Shown in pieces: positions 7,895 to 16,883 of a stretch of 39,403 nt of DNA; positions within the stretch are counted from its first letter, which is position 1, and every line of letters starts with the position of its first letter. Source of the stretch: Muribaculaceae bacterium (GTDB taxonomy: Bacteria; Bacteroidota; Bacteroidia; Bacteroidales; Muribaculaceae); assembly GCA_017396945.1 (NCBI GenBank), contig JAFQKI010000005.1:1-39403 (forward strand). Reading direction: 5' to 3'. The notes below the pieces were generated by a model. The model saw only the letters and a list, made by a program, of their open reading frames with translations, ran no database searches and was not told the origin of the DNA. Position numbers and translations under genes: made by a program.

Positions 7895-8809
7895 TTACGA
7901 AATTTGATTTATATACCGAACAAAACTTTCGGGAAGAATAATGTTGGGAACATTAACAGCCCGACAAAACAATTTGGCAATCGTCTCATCTTTAAATCCC
8001 GCAATGCCACAACCTATGCGCGTTACAAGAAACTTTAAATCGGGACGAGATTTGGCAAATTCTACAAATTCGTCAACATAAGGCAGTATTGTTTCAACTC
8101 CACCTTGCATAGTCGGAATTGCGTAGCATTGCCCTTGCAACCCAACTCCTACTCCCCAAACAGCACCAAATTTATTGTATGCTATACGAGCCGCTCTACC
8201 ACCATGTTGACCGGCTAAGTTGCTGCCAAACACAAATATCTCATTCTCGTCCAACTCCAAAATCATTTCCGGAGTATATTCACGATTGTATCGGTTCTTA
8301 TCGCATTCTCCTTCTAATATGTTCGTAATTGCTGTGTCCAACAAGTTATTGTCTGCAAGAATTTTTTCCACAAATTCTCGAAAAGCTCCATATCCACCAC
8401 CTAATAAACAGACGTAATTAACCTCACGCTTGATATATTCGGGGGTATTTTGGGGAGAAGCACTGAAACCAACTAATTTTAACAACTTTAAGTCGTTAAT
8501 ATCATCACCTATAAAAGCAACATCTTGTAATGTTATACCAAGCTCATTGCAGAGTTGACTCGCTGTTTCAACTTTATCTTTTACACCAAGATAACAATAG
8601 TCGATTTTCAGTTTCTCGGCTCGACGTTTTACAATCATCGTGTTCTCACCGGTCATAATTGCGATAGGGATATTCAACTGGTGTAAAAATGCCACTCCCC
8701 AACCATCTTTGACCGAGAATCGCTTCATGACATCTCCCTCAGAGGTATAGTACATTCCCCCATCGGTCCAAACGCCGTCAATGTCGGTAATAACAAGTTT
8801 TGGTAACAT
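7895..8809 (-). CDS. KdsC-type HAD phosphatase fused to a C-terminal macro-like domain
   Basis: 304 residues, against about 160-175 for a normal KdsC-type phosphatase. Residues 1-160 are a C0-class HAD phosphatase: nucleophile motif DIDGVWTDG (Asp9, Asp11), Thr53 in MTGEN, Lys77/Lys79, and the metal motif GDDINDL (Asp102, Asp106). This family removes phosphate from KDO-8-P or nonulosonate-9-P such as KDN-9-P. After a linker, residues about 182-300 form a second domain (EIFVFGSNLAGQHGGRAARIA, GVGLQGQCYAIPT, FLVTRIGCGIAGF) like the macro-like proteins often annotated from phages. It starts 4 bases after the neuB-like stop, which points to nonulosonate-9-phosphate as substrate. The role of the second domain is unknown; ADP-ribose-type ligand binding is only a fold-based guess. 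Confidence 0.85.
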   Translation of the reverse strand: MLPKLVITDIDGVWTDGGMYYTSEGDVMKRFSVKDGWGVAFLHQLNIPIAIMTGENTMIVKRRAEKLKIDYCYLGVKDKVETASQLCNELGITLQDVAFIGDDINDLKLLKLVGFSASPQNTPEYIKREVNYVCLLGGGYGAFREFVEKILADNNLLDTAITNILEGECDKNRYNREYTPEMILELDENEIFVFGSNLAGQHGGRAARIAYNKFGAVWGVGVGLQGQCYAIPTMQGGVETILPYVDEFVEFAKSRPDLKFLVTRIGCGIAGFKDETIAKLFCRAVNVPNIILPESFVRYINQIS

Positions 8810-8813
8810 GAGA

Positions 8814-9854
8814 TTAGTCTATCAAATTGGGATATATAATCTCATTAGCGGGGATCTCCGCAATTACCTTGTGACCGACAACTAAATTTTTGTCAACCCA
8901 TTTGATACCATCTCCCGGGCTTAACAAATGTATATCTTCTTCGGTGATTGTATCGCCGGGATGCAACGTTTTTTTAGATGCTATCGAACGTTCTAATTTA
9001 ACTTTGGCTGATGCTACTGCAGGGTCAATATATATATCTTCAGTTCCCATCCAACGTTCAGCGATACGAATATCTCTAATCATGCGATTTACGCCATCAG
9101 GTCCCAACGAGCCTTGTTGGTCGGTACCTTTCATGTTACGATCAATGGTAATATGTTTTTCAATAATCTCAGCACCCATTCCAACGGCAACGATAGGAGC
9201 GGAAATGCCAATAGTATGATCAGAAAAGCCTATCGGATATTGACCATAATGTTTCTTCAAATAGGCTATTGATTTCAGATTTAAATTATCGGGGTGTGTC
9301 GGGTATTGAGACACGCAATGTAGTATCGCAATATCGCTATGATAACGAGTTATTACATCAAGCGCATCATCAAGTTCCTTTTTGCCTGCCATTCCGGTAG
9401 ATAGAATAATAGGGATCTTTGTCTCTGCCATTGCGGCAAGTAATGGCAAATTTGTCAAGTCGCGACTTGCGACCTTGAGTTTGTCGGGCGTAAACAACTT
9501 CAACATTGACAAGCAACCGAGAGAACATAGTGTTTCAACAAAATCAAGTCCTTTGGATTTGGCATGTTTATAAACATCATAATGTGCATCGTTATCAAGT
9601 TCCAACACAGCTCGGTGCTCTCCATAGGTGCGACCAAATGAATGTGGAGAATCATAGGGACGATTCATTTGAGAATCGGTCAATTCCTCTGACAAATCAC
9701 GTTTTGTCATTTTCACCGCATCCATTGGTTTTAACTCAAGTCCAAATGCTTCATCTCTAACCGGACGAGATACCAAATCAACAATAACTTTTGCTATATC
9801 AACCGAACCATTATGGTTTTGTCCTATTTCACCTATTATATAAGTACTTTTCAT
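8814..9854 (-). CDS. neuB: NeuB-type nonulosonic (sialic) acid synthase
   Basis: 346 residues, the usual size. NeuB enzymes condense phosphoenolpyruvate with a six-carbon sugar (ManNAc, mannose or their 6-phosphates) to nine-carbon acids. Seen: IIGEIGQNHNGS at the N-terminus, SFGRTYGEHR, GFSDHTIG and EKHITIDRNMKGTDQQGSL in the TIM barrel, and a C-terminal SAF/antifreeze domain (about 285-346, RSIASKKTLHPGDTI). The directly downstream phosphatase suggests a 9-phosphorylated product (Neu5Ac-9-P or KDN-9-P), but the exact sugar cannot be read from sequence. The adjacent cytidylyltransferase would activate it. Part of the 7895-13482 operon. Confidence 0.88.
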   Translation of the reverse strand: MKSTYIIGEIGQNHNGSVDIAKVIVDLVSRPVRDEAFGLELKPMDAVKMTKRDLSEELTDSQMNRPYDSPHSFGRTYGEHRAVLELDNDAHYDVYKHAKSKGLDFVETLCSLGCLSMLKLFTPDKLKVASRDLTNLPLLAAMAETKIPIILSTGMAGKKELDDALDVITRYHSDIAILHCVSQYPTHPDNLNLKSIAYLKKHYGQYPIGFSDHTIGISAPIVAVGMGAEIIEKHITIDRNMKGTDQQGSLGPDGVNRMIRDIRIAERWMGTEDIYIDPAVASAKVKLERSIASKKTLHPGDTITEEDIHLLSPGDGIKWVDKNLVVGHKVIAEIPANEIIYPNLID

Positions 9855-9883
9855 AAATCCCTTTTATTTAGATATTGTATAGT

Positions 9884-10633
9884 TTATTTTTCGTTGCATT
9901 TTATATTTTGTCTCATTAAAATTTTATAGCCGGGATTGGCATCAATGAGTCTTAGCAACGCTTCTATAGATTTATCTGTTTCCACATACTTGGCATAGAT
10001 TTCTTGCAATAATTTAAAATCATCCATTGTATCAAGCGTTAGCCTCAAATCAGTACGTTCTTCCAATTCCAATGGCAAATTTAGCAATTTTATTGAGAAC
10101 TGCGTTAAATGAGTATATAAATATATTGTCACATGCTCAATATATAATTTCTCGGAGGTTAATTGCGCAACTCGTTGAAGAGCATCTAACGTAGTTAATT
10201 CTGAGAACAATCCCAGATGCGATTTTATCGTCGGTCGTCCATCCGCAAAGCCATACGCTACATAATCACATTTCAACTCATCATGGGCTTCAAATAAATT
10301 GTTAAACGTATCAACCCTCAAAAATGGATTATCGGAACACACCCTGACAAATCGGGCTAAATTATTCTCTTTTGCAGCATTGATAAATCGATCAAGCACG
10401 TTGTCTTCGCTACCTCGGTAACAGACTATATTATTCTTGAGTGCATATTGCTCAAGTATGTTATCTTGAACAGCGTCGGTTGTCGCAAGAACAATTAGCT
10501 TATCGGCACATTCACTTCTTATTCCTTCGATAATGACATCTAAAATAGATTTATCCCCATAGAATGGCAATAGTATTTTATTGGGCAAGCGAGTAGAACC
10601 GGTCCTTGCCTGTATTATAATTCCGTCGTTCAT
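9884..10633 (-). CDS. SpsF/CMP-sugar cytidylyltransferase family protein
   Basis: 249 residues. The N-terminal IIIQARTGSTRLPNKIL is the nucleotide-binding signature of the SpsF/NeuA/KdsB cytidylyltransferase family, followed by VRVCSDNPFLRVDTFNNL, corresponding to the acidic metal-binding motif, and EERTDLRLTLDTMDDFKLL. With the NeuB-type synthase next to it, the likely job is making CMP-nonulosonate. The ATG (10633) overlaps the stop of the upstream gene by 4 bases. SpsF proteins also occur in other coat-sugar pathways, so the substrate is inferred from context. Confidence 0.8.
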   Translation of the reverse strand: MNDGIIIQARTGSTRLPNKILLPFYGDKSILDVIIEGIRSECADKLIVLATTDAVQDNILEQYALKNNIVCYRGSEDNVLDRFINAAKENNLARFVRVCSDNPFLRVDTFNNLFEAHDELKCDYVAYGFADGRPTIKSHLGLFSELTTLDALQRVAQLTSEKLYIEHVTIYLYTHLTQFSIKLLNLPLELEERTDLRLTLDTMDDFKLLQEIYAKYVETDKSIEALLRLIDANPGYKILMRQNIKCNEK

Positions 10634-11478
10634 ACTTTCATGCGTTTAAATGCATCAATAAAACTATTTGGCGTTATGTTTATCACTTCTTTATCTTGGG
10701 TATCAGCAAAATCTTTTAAGACGAAATATGATTTAAATGCTACATACATGTGATATAGTATCGTGTGTAATCGAGCACTTTTCAAGTTCTCTTGCTTAAC
10801 TGTTTCTGACTTAGACTTATTCTGATCATAAAAATGCTTTTGATGCATCAACACAACATTATCATCAGTAACCGTTACCTCAGGTAACCAAGAATGATCA
10901 GCACCGGCAAGATAAATGCGTTTAAATGGCAATCTAAGTCCAATTGCAATTGAGGGGATTAACACATTATGAGGGCGTGGCACCCCATAGCCTCTCTTAA
11001 ATATAAAATTACAAAAAAACTTAAATCCCTCAATAGGAGTAGTATTATAGATACACAATTTAATGTTTTGATTTTTGGCAATTAATGGTTGCCACATTTT
11101 ATCTTTAAGCGCTCTACAAGGAACAAAAAGAGTCATCTCCCAAGTAGTTTTCTCGGCAAGCGTGCCAAACAACTGTTCACGTTTTTCTGGGACAATCCAA
11201 AATAAAGGATCGGCAATAAGATATAATTCAGGCTTTAGCTGTTCAAACATCGGAGATGTCACCGCAAAGTTTACTGCAAGTAAAGTTTTATCGCAAATGA
11301 AATCATTGGAATTTTGCACCGTAGAATTTAACGACGGTCCGTTTGCTAATATCACCAACTCTTCATTATTACTAAATTGCGTAGGTAATGAGGTGTTCCA
11401 TTTTGATTGAAGCAAAATTTTCACTACACTGAGAAAAGTTTGCCATAACGTTTCAAGCCATCTTAGACATTTTTCCAT
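10630..11478 (-). CDS. DUF115/sialyltransferase-like protein
   Basis: 282 residues, no signal peptide. A Rossmann-like start LVILANGPSLNST (about 41-53) is followed by KTLLAVNFAV, KPELYLIADPLFW and, later, IPSIAIGLRLPFKRIYLAGADHSW. This pattern (NGPSL near the start, GxDhs near the end) is shared by DUF115/Maf proteins and GT42-type sialyltransferases. Its place directly before the cytidylyltransferase and NeuB genes supports transfer of a CMP-nonulosonate to a surface glycan. Sequence similarity is judged by eye and remote. The stop overlaps the next ATG by 4 bases. Confidence 0.6.
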   Translation of the reverse strand: MEKCLRWLETLWQTFLSVVKILLQSKWNTSLPTQFSNNEELVILANGPSLNSTVQNSNDFICDKTLLAVNFAVTSPMFEQLKPELYLIADPLFWIVPEKREQLFGTLAEKTTWEMTLFVPCRALKDKMWQPLIAKNQNIKLCIYNTTPIEGFKFFCNFIFKRGYGVPRPHNVLIPSIAIGLRLPFKRIYLAGADHSWLPEVTVTDDNVVLMHQKHFYDQNKSKSETVKQENLKSARLHTILYHMYVAFKSYFVLKDFADTQDKEVINITPNSFIDAFKRMKV

Positions 11479-11494
11479 TATCTATCCAATTTAA

Positions 11495-11947
11495 TCAATT
11501 CCACTTAATAAGATAGTAATCAACTACATACTCCCCTTTGTCGTATCTTAGATGCATTTCAGAGCCTGATAATAAAATAACATCAAGCATATTTATTCCA
11601 TTTTCTAAAAACATTCCACTTATCGGAGCATATTCATTTTTACCAGGCTCACTATCATTATCACAATGTCCAAAATCAAGCACCAATGAATCATCTTCGA
11701 CAAACCATGAACCATAATGGCTGATCTTACTATGATATAACTCATTAACCTCATCCATCTCTATTATTGAAGATTGGAAACTCCAAAAGATGTTATTATA
11801 CTTGTACACTCTAACATCTCCATCCAATGTTATCTTTTCCAACTTCCATCGACCAAAATAGTCTCCGATATTACCATCATTGCGAGTGCATGATGGTAAT
11901 ATGATAAAAATTACAAGAAGACAGAATATGATTTTTATCGTTTTCAT
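11495..11947 (-). CDS. Small lipocalin-like lipoprotein
   Basis: 150 residues. The N-terminus MKTIKIIFCLLVIFIILPSC is a lipoprotein signal with a lipobox-like LPSC (Cys20). The mature part starts GRWKLEKITLDGD and continues as short alternating beta strands, the pattern of Bacteroidetes lipocalin-like domains. No enzyme motif. Its ATG overlaps the stop of the wzi-like gene by 4 bases, so it is translated with it. It could assist the capsule-assembly porin in the outer membrane, but that rests only on position. Confidence 0.65.
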   Translation of the reverse strand: MKTIKIIFCLLVIFIILPSCTRNDGNIGDYFGRWKLEKITLDGDVRVYKYNNIFWSFQSSIIEMDEVNELYHSKISHYGSWFVEDDSLVLDFGHCDNDSEPGKNEYAPISGMFLENGINMLDVILLSGSEMHLRYDKGEYVVDYYLIKWN

Positions 11948-13482
11948 TTTTTCCCGATTTTAAGAAGTCCGTTATAACTGATTGTTACACATGCCCCAAA
12001 ATTGTTGCCATAAAGTTTCCCAAAATCCATTGCCACTTGAGCTTTGAGATTTAAACCCGGAACTTTTGCAACTTTATAACCGGCTTCCAACATTAATGAG
12101 GTAGCCTCTACAGCATGTAATCGTGGGATTGATGCACTTCCCCAACTTTTACGATAGCTCGCCAAAAAGCGATAATCAAGCGGTTTTAATATATTTCCGC
12201 TAATGCCCACATGAAATCCACGCACTTTATTGTCCACAAATGCAGGATAGCCATCCAGATTATAAATGGGCGAGCGCATGAACGGAGAGCCGATAGCCAT
12301 TCCATAGTTGCTATATGAATTATAATATGCATTATTGTAATAATCGTCCCTTCCGGTAGCTTGCGCTGTCAAAGTCGTTCCGGGATAATCACCCGGTGCC
12401 CAATGTATTGGGCCAGATTGATTAGTAAAATCAAGATACTCAATTACTGCGCCATTAACTAATGCAGGGTTTGCACTTTTATATTCTATACCCCATAAAC
12501 CATCAAAACCATTTTGCTTTCCAATACCGGAGCCATCCTCCCATGGCCATTGAAAATATGCTTTTATCTCATCATCATTTTTTAATCGATAGCGAGCAAT
12601 CAAGTCCCAGCTTCCCAAATGATTTCCGGCAACAAATCCTTCTTTATCACTCAGTTTCGGGATAAACATCTCAAACATATCTCCAAGATTTGCCGAACGT
12701 GTCTCCGTGCGATATACTCGCCCATTTTGATACCATTCGGTTGTCCCACCAAATTGTCCCGCGGCTTGCGCTCCAAATGTTACCGAAAATGGTTTATCGG
12801 GATTAGTACGAAAATATGCTCGTTTATAGGTGTACCATTGTCCGGTGGAAATATGGTTGTTGTAATAGTTGTAATGATTCTTAACCCAATCGTTGTCGGT
12901 AAATTTACCATATGATATTTCTCCTGAGATTTGTACCCAGCCGTTGGTGAATGGTATATCTTGAAAATCAATAAATCCGGCTCGCAGCTCAGGTATCGGT
13001 CGGGCATTGCCACTCTCTATGAGGTCGCCACTTGACAAGTCGCTGTTGAGCAACTTTGATGTGTGCTGCTTCATACCGGCAGTGACAAAAACTCCACGAT
13101 ATTTCACTTCACCATATAGTTGTTGCAGCCAGATGCGGGCGGGGTGTTGATTATTGTTGTCGGTTAAACTCATCGACATGGCGTTGTACTTGCTGTAAGC
13201 GATAGAGTTGCTATATCCGGTTAAAAAGTCCACGCCAAAACCATAACTGAAACGACGCCTTGTATCAAGTGGTTTCCATGCCATTCCTCGAAGTAACGCA
13301 TTATCTCCTTGAGTTAAAATGCCATGATTATTTGATGATATATAATATGGCGCGAGATCTTTTGACCCAAGGCTTCCGATAAATGAGGCATCATAATTTA
13401 CCGGTATCTCCGCAAAAGATGTTACACCTCCACACAATAACGCCACACACATCAATGCTTTCATTATTGATATATTTCTCAT
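11944..13482 (-). CDS. wzi: Capsule assembly Wzi-family outer-membrane protein
   Basis: 512 residues with an N-terminal signal peptide (to about Ala24, SFAEIPVNYDASF). The rest is a series of amphipathic beta strands rich in Tyr, Trp and Gly, including SNNHGILTQGDNALLRG, VKYRGVFVTAGMKQHTSKL, ending in a final strand near LLKIGKK. This matches the Caps_assemb_Wzi family, an 18-stranded barrel that holds capsule or polysaccharide at the cell surface in Enterobacteria. It is the first gene of the nonulosonate operon and links that sugar to the envelope. No clear promoter was found upstream; TAACTTTA at 13519-13512 is one base off the -7 consensus. Confidence 0.8.
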   Translation of the reverse strand: MRNISIMKALMCVALLCGGVTSFAEIPVNYDASFIGSLGSKDLAPYYISSNNHGILTQGDNALLRGMAWKPLDTRRRFSYGFGVDFLTGYSNSIAYSKYNAMSMSLTDNNNQHPARIWLQQLYGEVKYRGVFVTAGMKQHTSKLLNSDLSSGDLIESGNARPIPELRAGFIDFQDIPFTNGWVQISGEISYGKFTDNDWVKNHYNYYNNHISTGQWYTYKRAYFRTNPDKPFSVTFGAQAAGQFGGTTEWYQNGRVYRTETRSANLGDMFEMFIPKLSDKEGFVAGNHLGSWDLIARYRLKNDDEIKAYFQWPWEDGSGIGKQNGFDGLWGIEYKSANPALVNGAVIEYLDFTNQSGPIHWAPGDYPGTTLTAQATGRDDYYNNAYYNSYSNYGMAIGSPFMRSPIYNLDGYPAFVDNKVRGFHVGISGNILKPLDYRFLASYRKSWGSASIPRLHAVEATSLMLEAGYKVAKVPGLNLKAQVAMDFGKLYGNNFGACVTISYNGLLKIGKK

Positions 13483-13560
13483 ATTTTCCTGAGATTTACA
13501 ATTACAAGCGATAAAGTTACAAAAAATTATTCAAACTATGGGAAATGCTTTAATATAAAA

Positions 13561-13601
13561 AATTCTGTAATAACAGTTATCACAACCGCCATTACAGAAT
13601 T
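13561..13601 (-). terminator. Terminator after the Na/Pi cotransporter gene
   Basis: Inverted repeat AATTCTGTAAT (13561-13571) and ATTACAGAATT (13591-13601). On the minus strand it is followed by a run of T (TTTTATATTA), 24 bases past the stop codon. Confidence 0.7.
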
Positions 13602-13624
13602 CTTACTCGAATAAATACTATTGA

Positions 13625-15358
13625 CTACTTATGCACAAATGCTCTTTCGAGATCCTGATTGATATTAATTATAAAGTCTCCCATTCGCTCAAATTCATTC
13701 ACTATATCCATATAGTAAACACTTGTTTGGTAATTTTTACTATTATCTTCTATATCCTCAATCTCCGCATCCCTAAGATTATTTCTCAGTTCGTTTATGC
13801 GATCTTCGGCATTATATGCGTTAGATATTTCAACAAGCACCCCTTTATGAGCTGCGACAAGATTGGAAATCATAGCATCGTAGGCATCACGCACCGCATC
13901 AGCCATTTCTTCAAGGTTCTTAATTGTCTCCAAGTCAAAAGTTTTCTTATGGATATTTCTTCTTGAAAGAATACGGCTGATTGACTCTCCCGAATCACCA
14001 AGAGACTCCAACTCTCCGATTATCTTATACATTGCCTTAATTTTTACAGAAGTTTCTTCACTAATGTCCCCTGCCGACACAGAATTAAGGAATGCCGCTA
14101 TTTCACATTGTATCCTGTCTGAGATTTCTTCATATTTAACCAATTTAAGCCTGAGTTCCTCAAACTTATCTGAATTATTTTCCCCAATTGCCTCCTTGGC
14201 ATAACCAAGGCCATTCCTTGAGATTTGAGCAAAATGAATAATTTCATTATATGCCTGCTCGGTTGCGAGTTCCGGAGTTGCAAGTGGACCGGCTGAGATA
14301 TATTTTAACCTAAACGCCTCATTTTCTTGATTTTTAGGCGTTTTTATTATCCACACAACTGCTTTCTCGATGTATTTAGTAAACCAAATAAGTATAAACG
14401 TATTAATTGTATTAAACAACGTATGCAACATTGACAAACCATATAACGCAGCAACCCCATTGGCAGAATTGGGATTACTCACAACAAAATCTTCAGCAGA
14501 AGGATTTGGCAAGCCAAATAGCTCTATCACACTCCCGACTAATGCAAGAAATGGTTTAAACAAAATCAATGCCCATATTACCCCAAACACGTTAAATAAT
14601 GTATGTGACATCGCTGCCCGTTTTGCCTGTGTGTTTCCGACAGCGGCGGCGATATTGGCAGTAATTGTTGTTCCGATATTTTCACCCAAAACCATCGCAC
14701 ATGCCATATCAAATGGAATCCACCCCATACTGAGCATAATGAGCGTAATCGCCATTGTTGCCGATGATGATTGAAGCACTAATGTCAAAACTGTACCAAA
14801 CGCAAGGAAGACCAATACCGAACCAAATCCATAGCTTGACCATGTTTTCACAAACTCTAAAACCTGTGGAGTTTCATTCAAATCGGGCACCGACTCTTTC
14901 ATAAATGAAAGCCCAAGGAATAAAAGACAGAACCCCACTATAAGTTCTCCGATATTTTGTCTCTGATTTTTCTTAGAATTGGAGAATAAGAAACCAAACA
15001 ACATCAACGGAACCGCAAGAATTGAAATATCGGCTTTAAATCCAAGCCATGATACAAGCCATGCAGTTACTGTCGTACCGATATTTGCCCCCATTATAAC
15101 CCCAATGGCCTGAGCCAAAGATAAAAGACCGGCGTTAACAAAACTCACAACCATAACGGTCGTAGCTGATGAGGATTGAATTATTGACGTAATCCCAAGT
15201 CCGGTTAGCATCCCTTTAAAAGGGTTTGATGTCATTGCTGACAGAAAGCCTCGAAGTTTATCTCCCGATGTTTTTTGTAATCCTGAGCTCATTAGATTCA
15301 TTCCATAAAGGAACATACCTAAGGCTCCTAAAAGTGTAAATATCTGAAAAAAATCCAT
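13625..15358 (-). CDS. Na+/phosphate cotransporter family protein with PhoU-like C-terminus
   Basis: 577 residues. Residues 1-330 hold about 8-9 membrane segments with the inverted repeats of the Na/Pi-cotransporter family: QSSSATTVMVV with GANIGTTVTAW, and LQSSSATMAIT with GENIGTTITAN. Residues about 360-577 are an all-helical PhoU-like domain. These proteins (YjbB/NptA type) move phosphate with sodium at the inner membrane and can influence phosphate homeostasis. It follows the small exported-protein gene on the same strand after a 148-base gap and ends in a terminator. Confidence 0.9.
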   Translation of the reverse strand: MDFFQIFTLLGALGMFLYGMNLMSSGLQKTSGDKLRGFLSAMTSNPFKGMLTGLGITSIIQSSSATTVMVVSFVNAGLLSLAQAIGVIMGANIGTTVTAWLVSWLGFKADISILAVPLMLFGFLFSNSKKNQRQNIGELIVGFCLLFLGLSFMKESVPDLNETPQVLEFVKTWSSYGFGSVLVFLAFGTVLTLVLQSSSATMAITLIMLSMGWIPFDMACAMVLGENIGTTITANIAAAVGNTQAKRAAMSHTLFNVFGVIWALILFKPFLALVGSVIELFGLPNPSAEDFVVSNPNSANGVAALYGLSMLHTLFNTINTFILIWFTKYIEKAVVWIIKTPKNQENEAFRLKYISAGPLATPELATEQAYNEIIHFAQISRNGLGYAKEAIGENNSDKFEELRLKLVKYEEISDRIQCEIAAFLNSVSAGDISEETSVKIKAMYKIIGELESLGDSGESISRILSRRNIHKKTFDLETIKNLEEMADAVRDAYDAMISNLVAAHKGVLVEISNAYNAEDRINELRNNLRDAEIEDIEDNSKNYQTSVYYMDIVNEFERMGDFIININQDLERAFVHK

Positions 15359-15452
15359 CTTTAGTCAATTTAGTTTGTAATTAAATTTTCACCATGTATA
15401 ATTTATCATTAATACAATGTGTTATTTTGATTGCCTACACACAGCAATACTA

Positions 15453-15483
15453 GCGACATCCTAATAGACAATGAAGATGTCGC
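15453..15483. repeat. 8-base inverted repeat between two minus-strand genes
   Basis: GCGACATC (15453-15460) and GATGTCGC (15476-15483) with a 15-base loop, between the small exported-protein gene and the Na/Pi gene. There is no U tract on either side, so it is a poor terminator; an operator or mRNA structure is possible. Confidence 0.35.
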
Positions 15484-15506
15484 CGACAACTTTATATTAC
15501 AATACG

Positions 15507-15893
15507 CTAAATGATAAGTTTACCAAAACTGATCAATCGATGAGCAGGCTTGATAAACTGAGTATGACTTATTAGAGATTTTTTTTGTACAAAATGCTTG
15601 GCACTTAAATTAATCTGTGTACCACTATTTACAAATTCAAAATTATTTCTATGGACATTCGAAGTCCGTTTTGTTGTACTTTGTACTCTTAAAACATTAG
15701 TGGATGATGCTTGACGCGGTAAGAATAAATCTGTGTTAATTTCTGATGTCGAAAAATCAGTATAATATGCAATCTCATCAGATGCTAAACTTTCAACAGA
15801 ATCCTCAACTGAAACAGATCCCGGCTTGTCTATTCCTCTAATAAACGCAACCGCAATTAGAATGGAAATAAGATATCTCAAAAGTTTTTCCAC
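15507..15893 (-). CDS. Small exported or membrane-anchored hypothetical protein
   Basis: 128 residues, no recognized family. Residues 1-20 (MEKLLRYLISILIAVAFIRG) form a signal peptide or membrane anchor. The remainder is polar and Ser/Thr/Asn-rich with no Cys. The real-gene call rests on a textbook Bacteroidetes promoter 28 bases upstream, a clear ATG and the export signal. Function unknown. Confidence 0.6.
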   Translation of the reverse strand: MEKLLRYLISILIAVAFIRGIDKPGSVSVEDSVESLASDEIAYYTDFSTSEINTDLFLPRQASSTNVLRVQSTTKRTSNVHRNNFEFVNSGTQINLSAKHFVQKKSLISHTQFIKPAHRLISFGKLII

Positions 15894-15920
15894 AAATATA
15901 TTAATGTTCTATTTGTCTTG

Positions 15921-15951
15921 CAAATTTAGCAATAATTTATCATTTCACAAA
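15921..15951 (-). promoter_or_regulatory. Promoter of the small exported-protein gene
   Basis: Minus strand: TTTG at 15951-15948, 19-base spacer, TAAATTTG at 15928-15921. Exact match to the Bacteroidetes consensus, 28 bases before the ATG at 15893. Confidence 0.7.
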
Positions 15952-15971
15952 GTCAATTAATAAACATTATA

Positions 15972-16883
15972 TCACAAACTATTTTCATCGTAGTTGTGAG
16001 TGCGGAGATAATTGGTTACGCCGTGTGGTTGCCAATCTATTACACGAGAGATTGCATCAGAATTAAATGTGAGTGTTTCTGTCAGTTGAGACAATTGCTG
16101 ACTTGAGAATGGCATAAATGAAAATTTATCTCCAAACCACGCAAGCATACGCGCTTTTTTAAGTGAGACCACATATATGCGTTTGTTGCCCATGCGATAA
16201 GCCAACGCCTCTGCAAGATTGTGTACAGTAGGATTATCTCGATCGGTTATATTAAATGTTCCGCCCACCGGCGCAATTCTCTTTACCGCAGATGCGACAT
16301 CAACAGCATGAATAATACTGCGACGTGCATCACACCCTTTAATATGACGATAATACCCACGATAGATACCATTTACCATTGCACGCAATGTTCCTTTCAT
16401 ACCGGTACCTATTATCATTGGTGGGCGTAATATGCTCAACGTTACATTATGCGTTACACACCATTCCTTCAAAAACTTCTCTGCCTCAAATTTTGATTTC
16501 CCATAATCCGTAATGGGTGCAGGTTTAATTGTTTCGTCATAATTTTCGCCTTGAGTCTTTCCATAAACCTGAACCGATGAGATATACACCAATTGTTGAG
16601 GCGGTGCCGTTTCTAATGCGACACAAAGATTACGCGTACCCTCATAATTCACCGACATTGATTTTTCCGGACGTATATCACCCGCAGCATGAACCACCAG
16701 ATCAAATTGTCGGTCGAATTGCGGAATTCGAGTAGCCAAATCACATTCATAATTATTAAACGGATTCAATCCCAATGTAGTAACATCACAATCAGCAAAC
16801 TCATGACAAAGGTAACGCCCAAGAAATCCATGTGCGCCTGTTATTAATACCGATTTTAATTTTTGAGGTGTGATAGCTCTCAG
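15972..16883 (-). CDS. NAD-dependent sugar epimerase/dehydratase, apparent CTG start
   Basis: Extended SDR family. Starting at the TTG at 16775 would remove the nucleotide-binding motif. Reading further upstream in the same frame gives KSVLITGAHGFLGRYL, the GxxGxxG Rossmann signature, so the true start lies upstream. No ATG, GTG or TTG exists between the in-frame TAA (16889-16887) and this motif. The best candidate is CTG at 16883, which overlaps the preceding glycosyltransferase stop as CTGA, like a common ATGA junction. That gives 303 residues, typical for the family. Further motifs: VHAAG, YISSVQVYG and the catalytic YGKSK. A UDP- or dTDP-sugar substrate is likely, and the operon context suggests surface glycan synthesis. 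Start is uncertain; function class is firm. Confidence 0.8.
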   Translation of the reverse strand: MRAITPQKLKSVLITGAHGFLGRYLCHEFADCDVTTLGLNPFNNYECDLATRIPQFDRQFDLVVHAAGDIRPEKSMSVNYEGTRNLCVALETAPPQQLVYISSVQVYGKTQGENYDETIKPAPITDYGKSKFEAEKFLKEWCVTHNVTLSILRPPMIIGTGMKGTLRAMVNGIYRGYYRHIKGCDARRSIIHAVDVASAVKRIAPVGGTFNITDRDNPTVHNLAEALAYRMGNKRIYVVSLKKARMLAWFGDKFSFMPFSSQQLSQLTETLTFNSDAISRVIDWQPHGVTNYLRTHNYDENSL

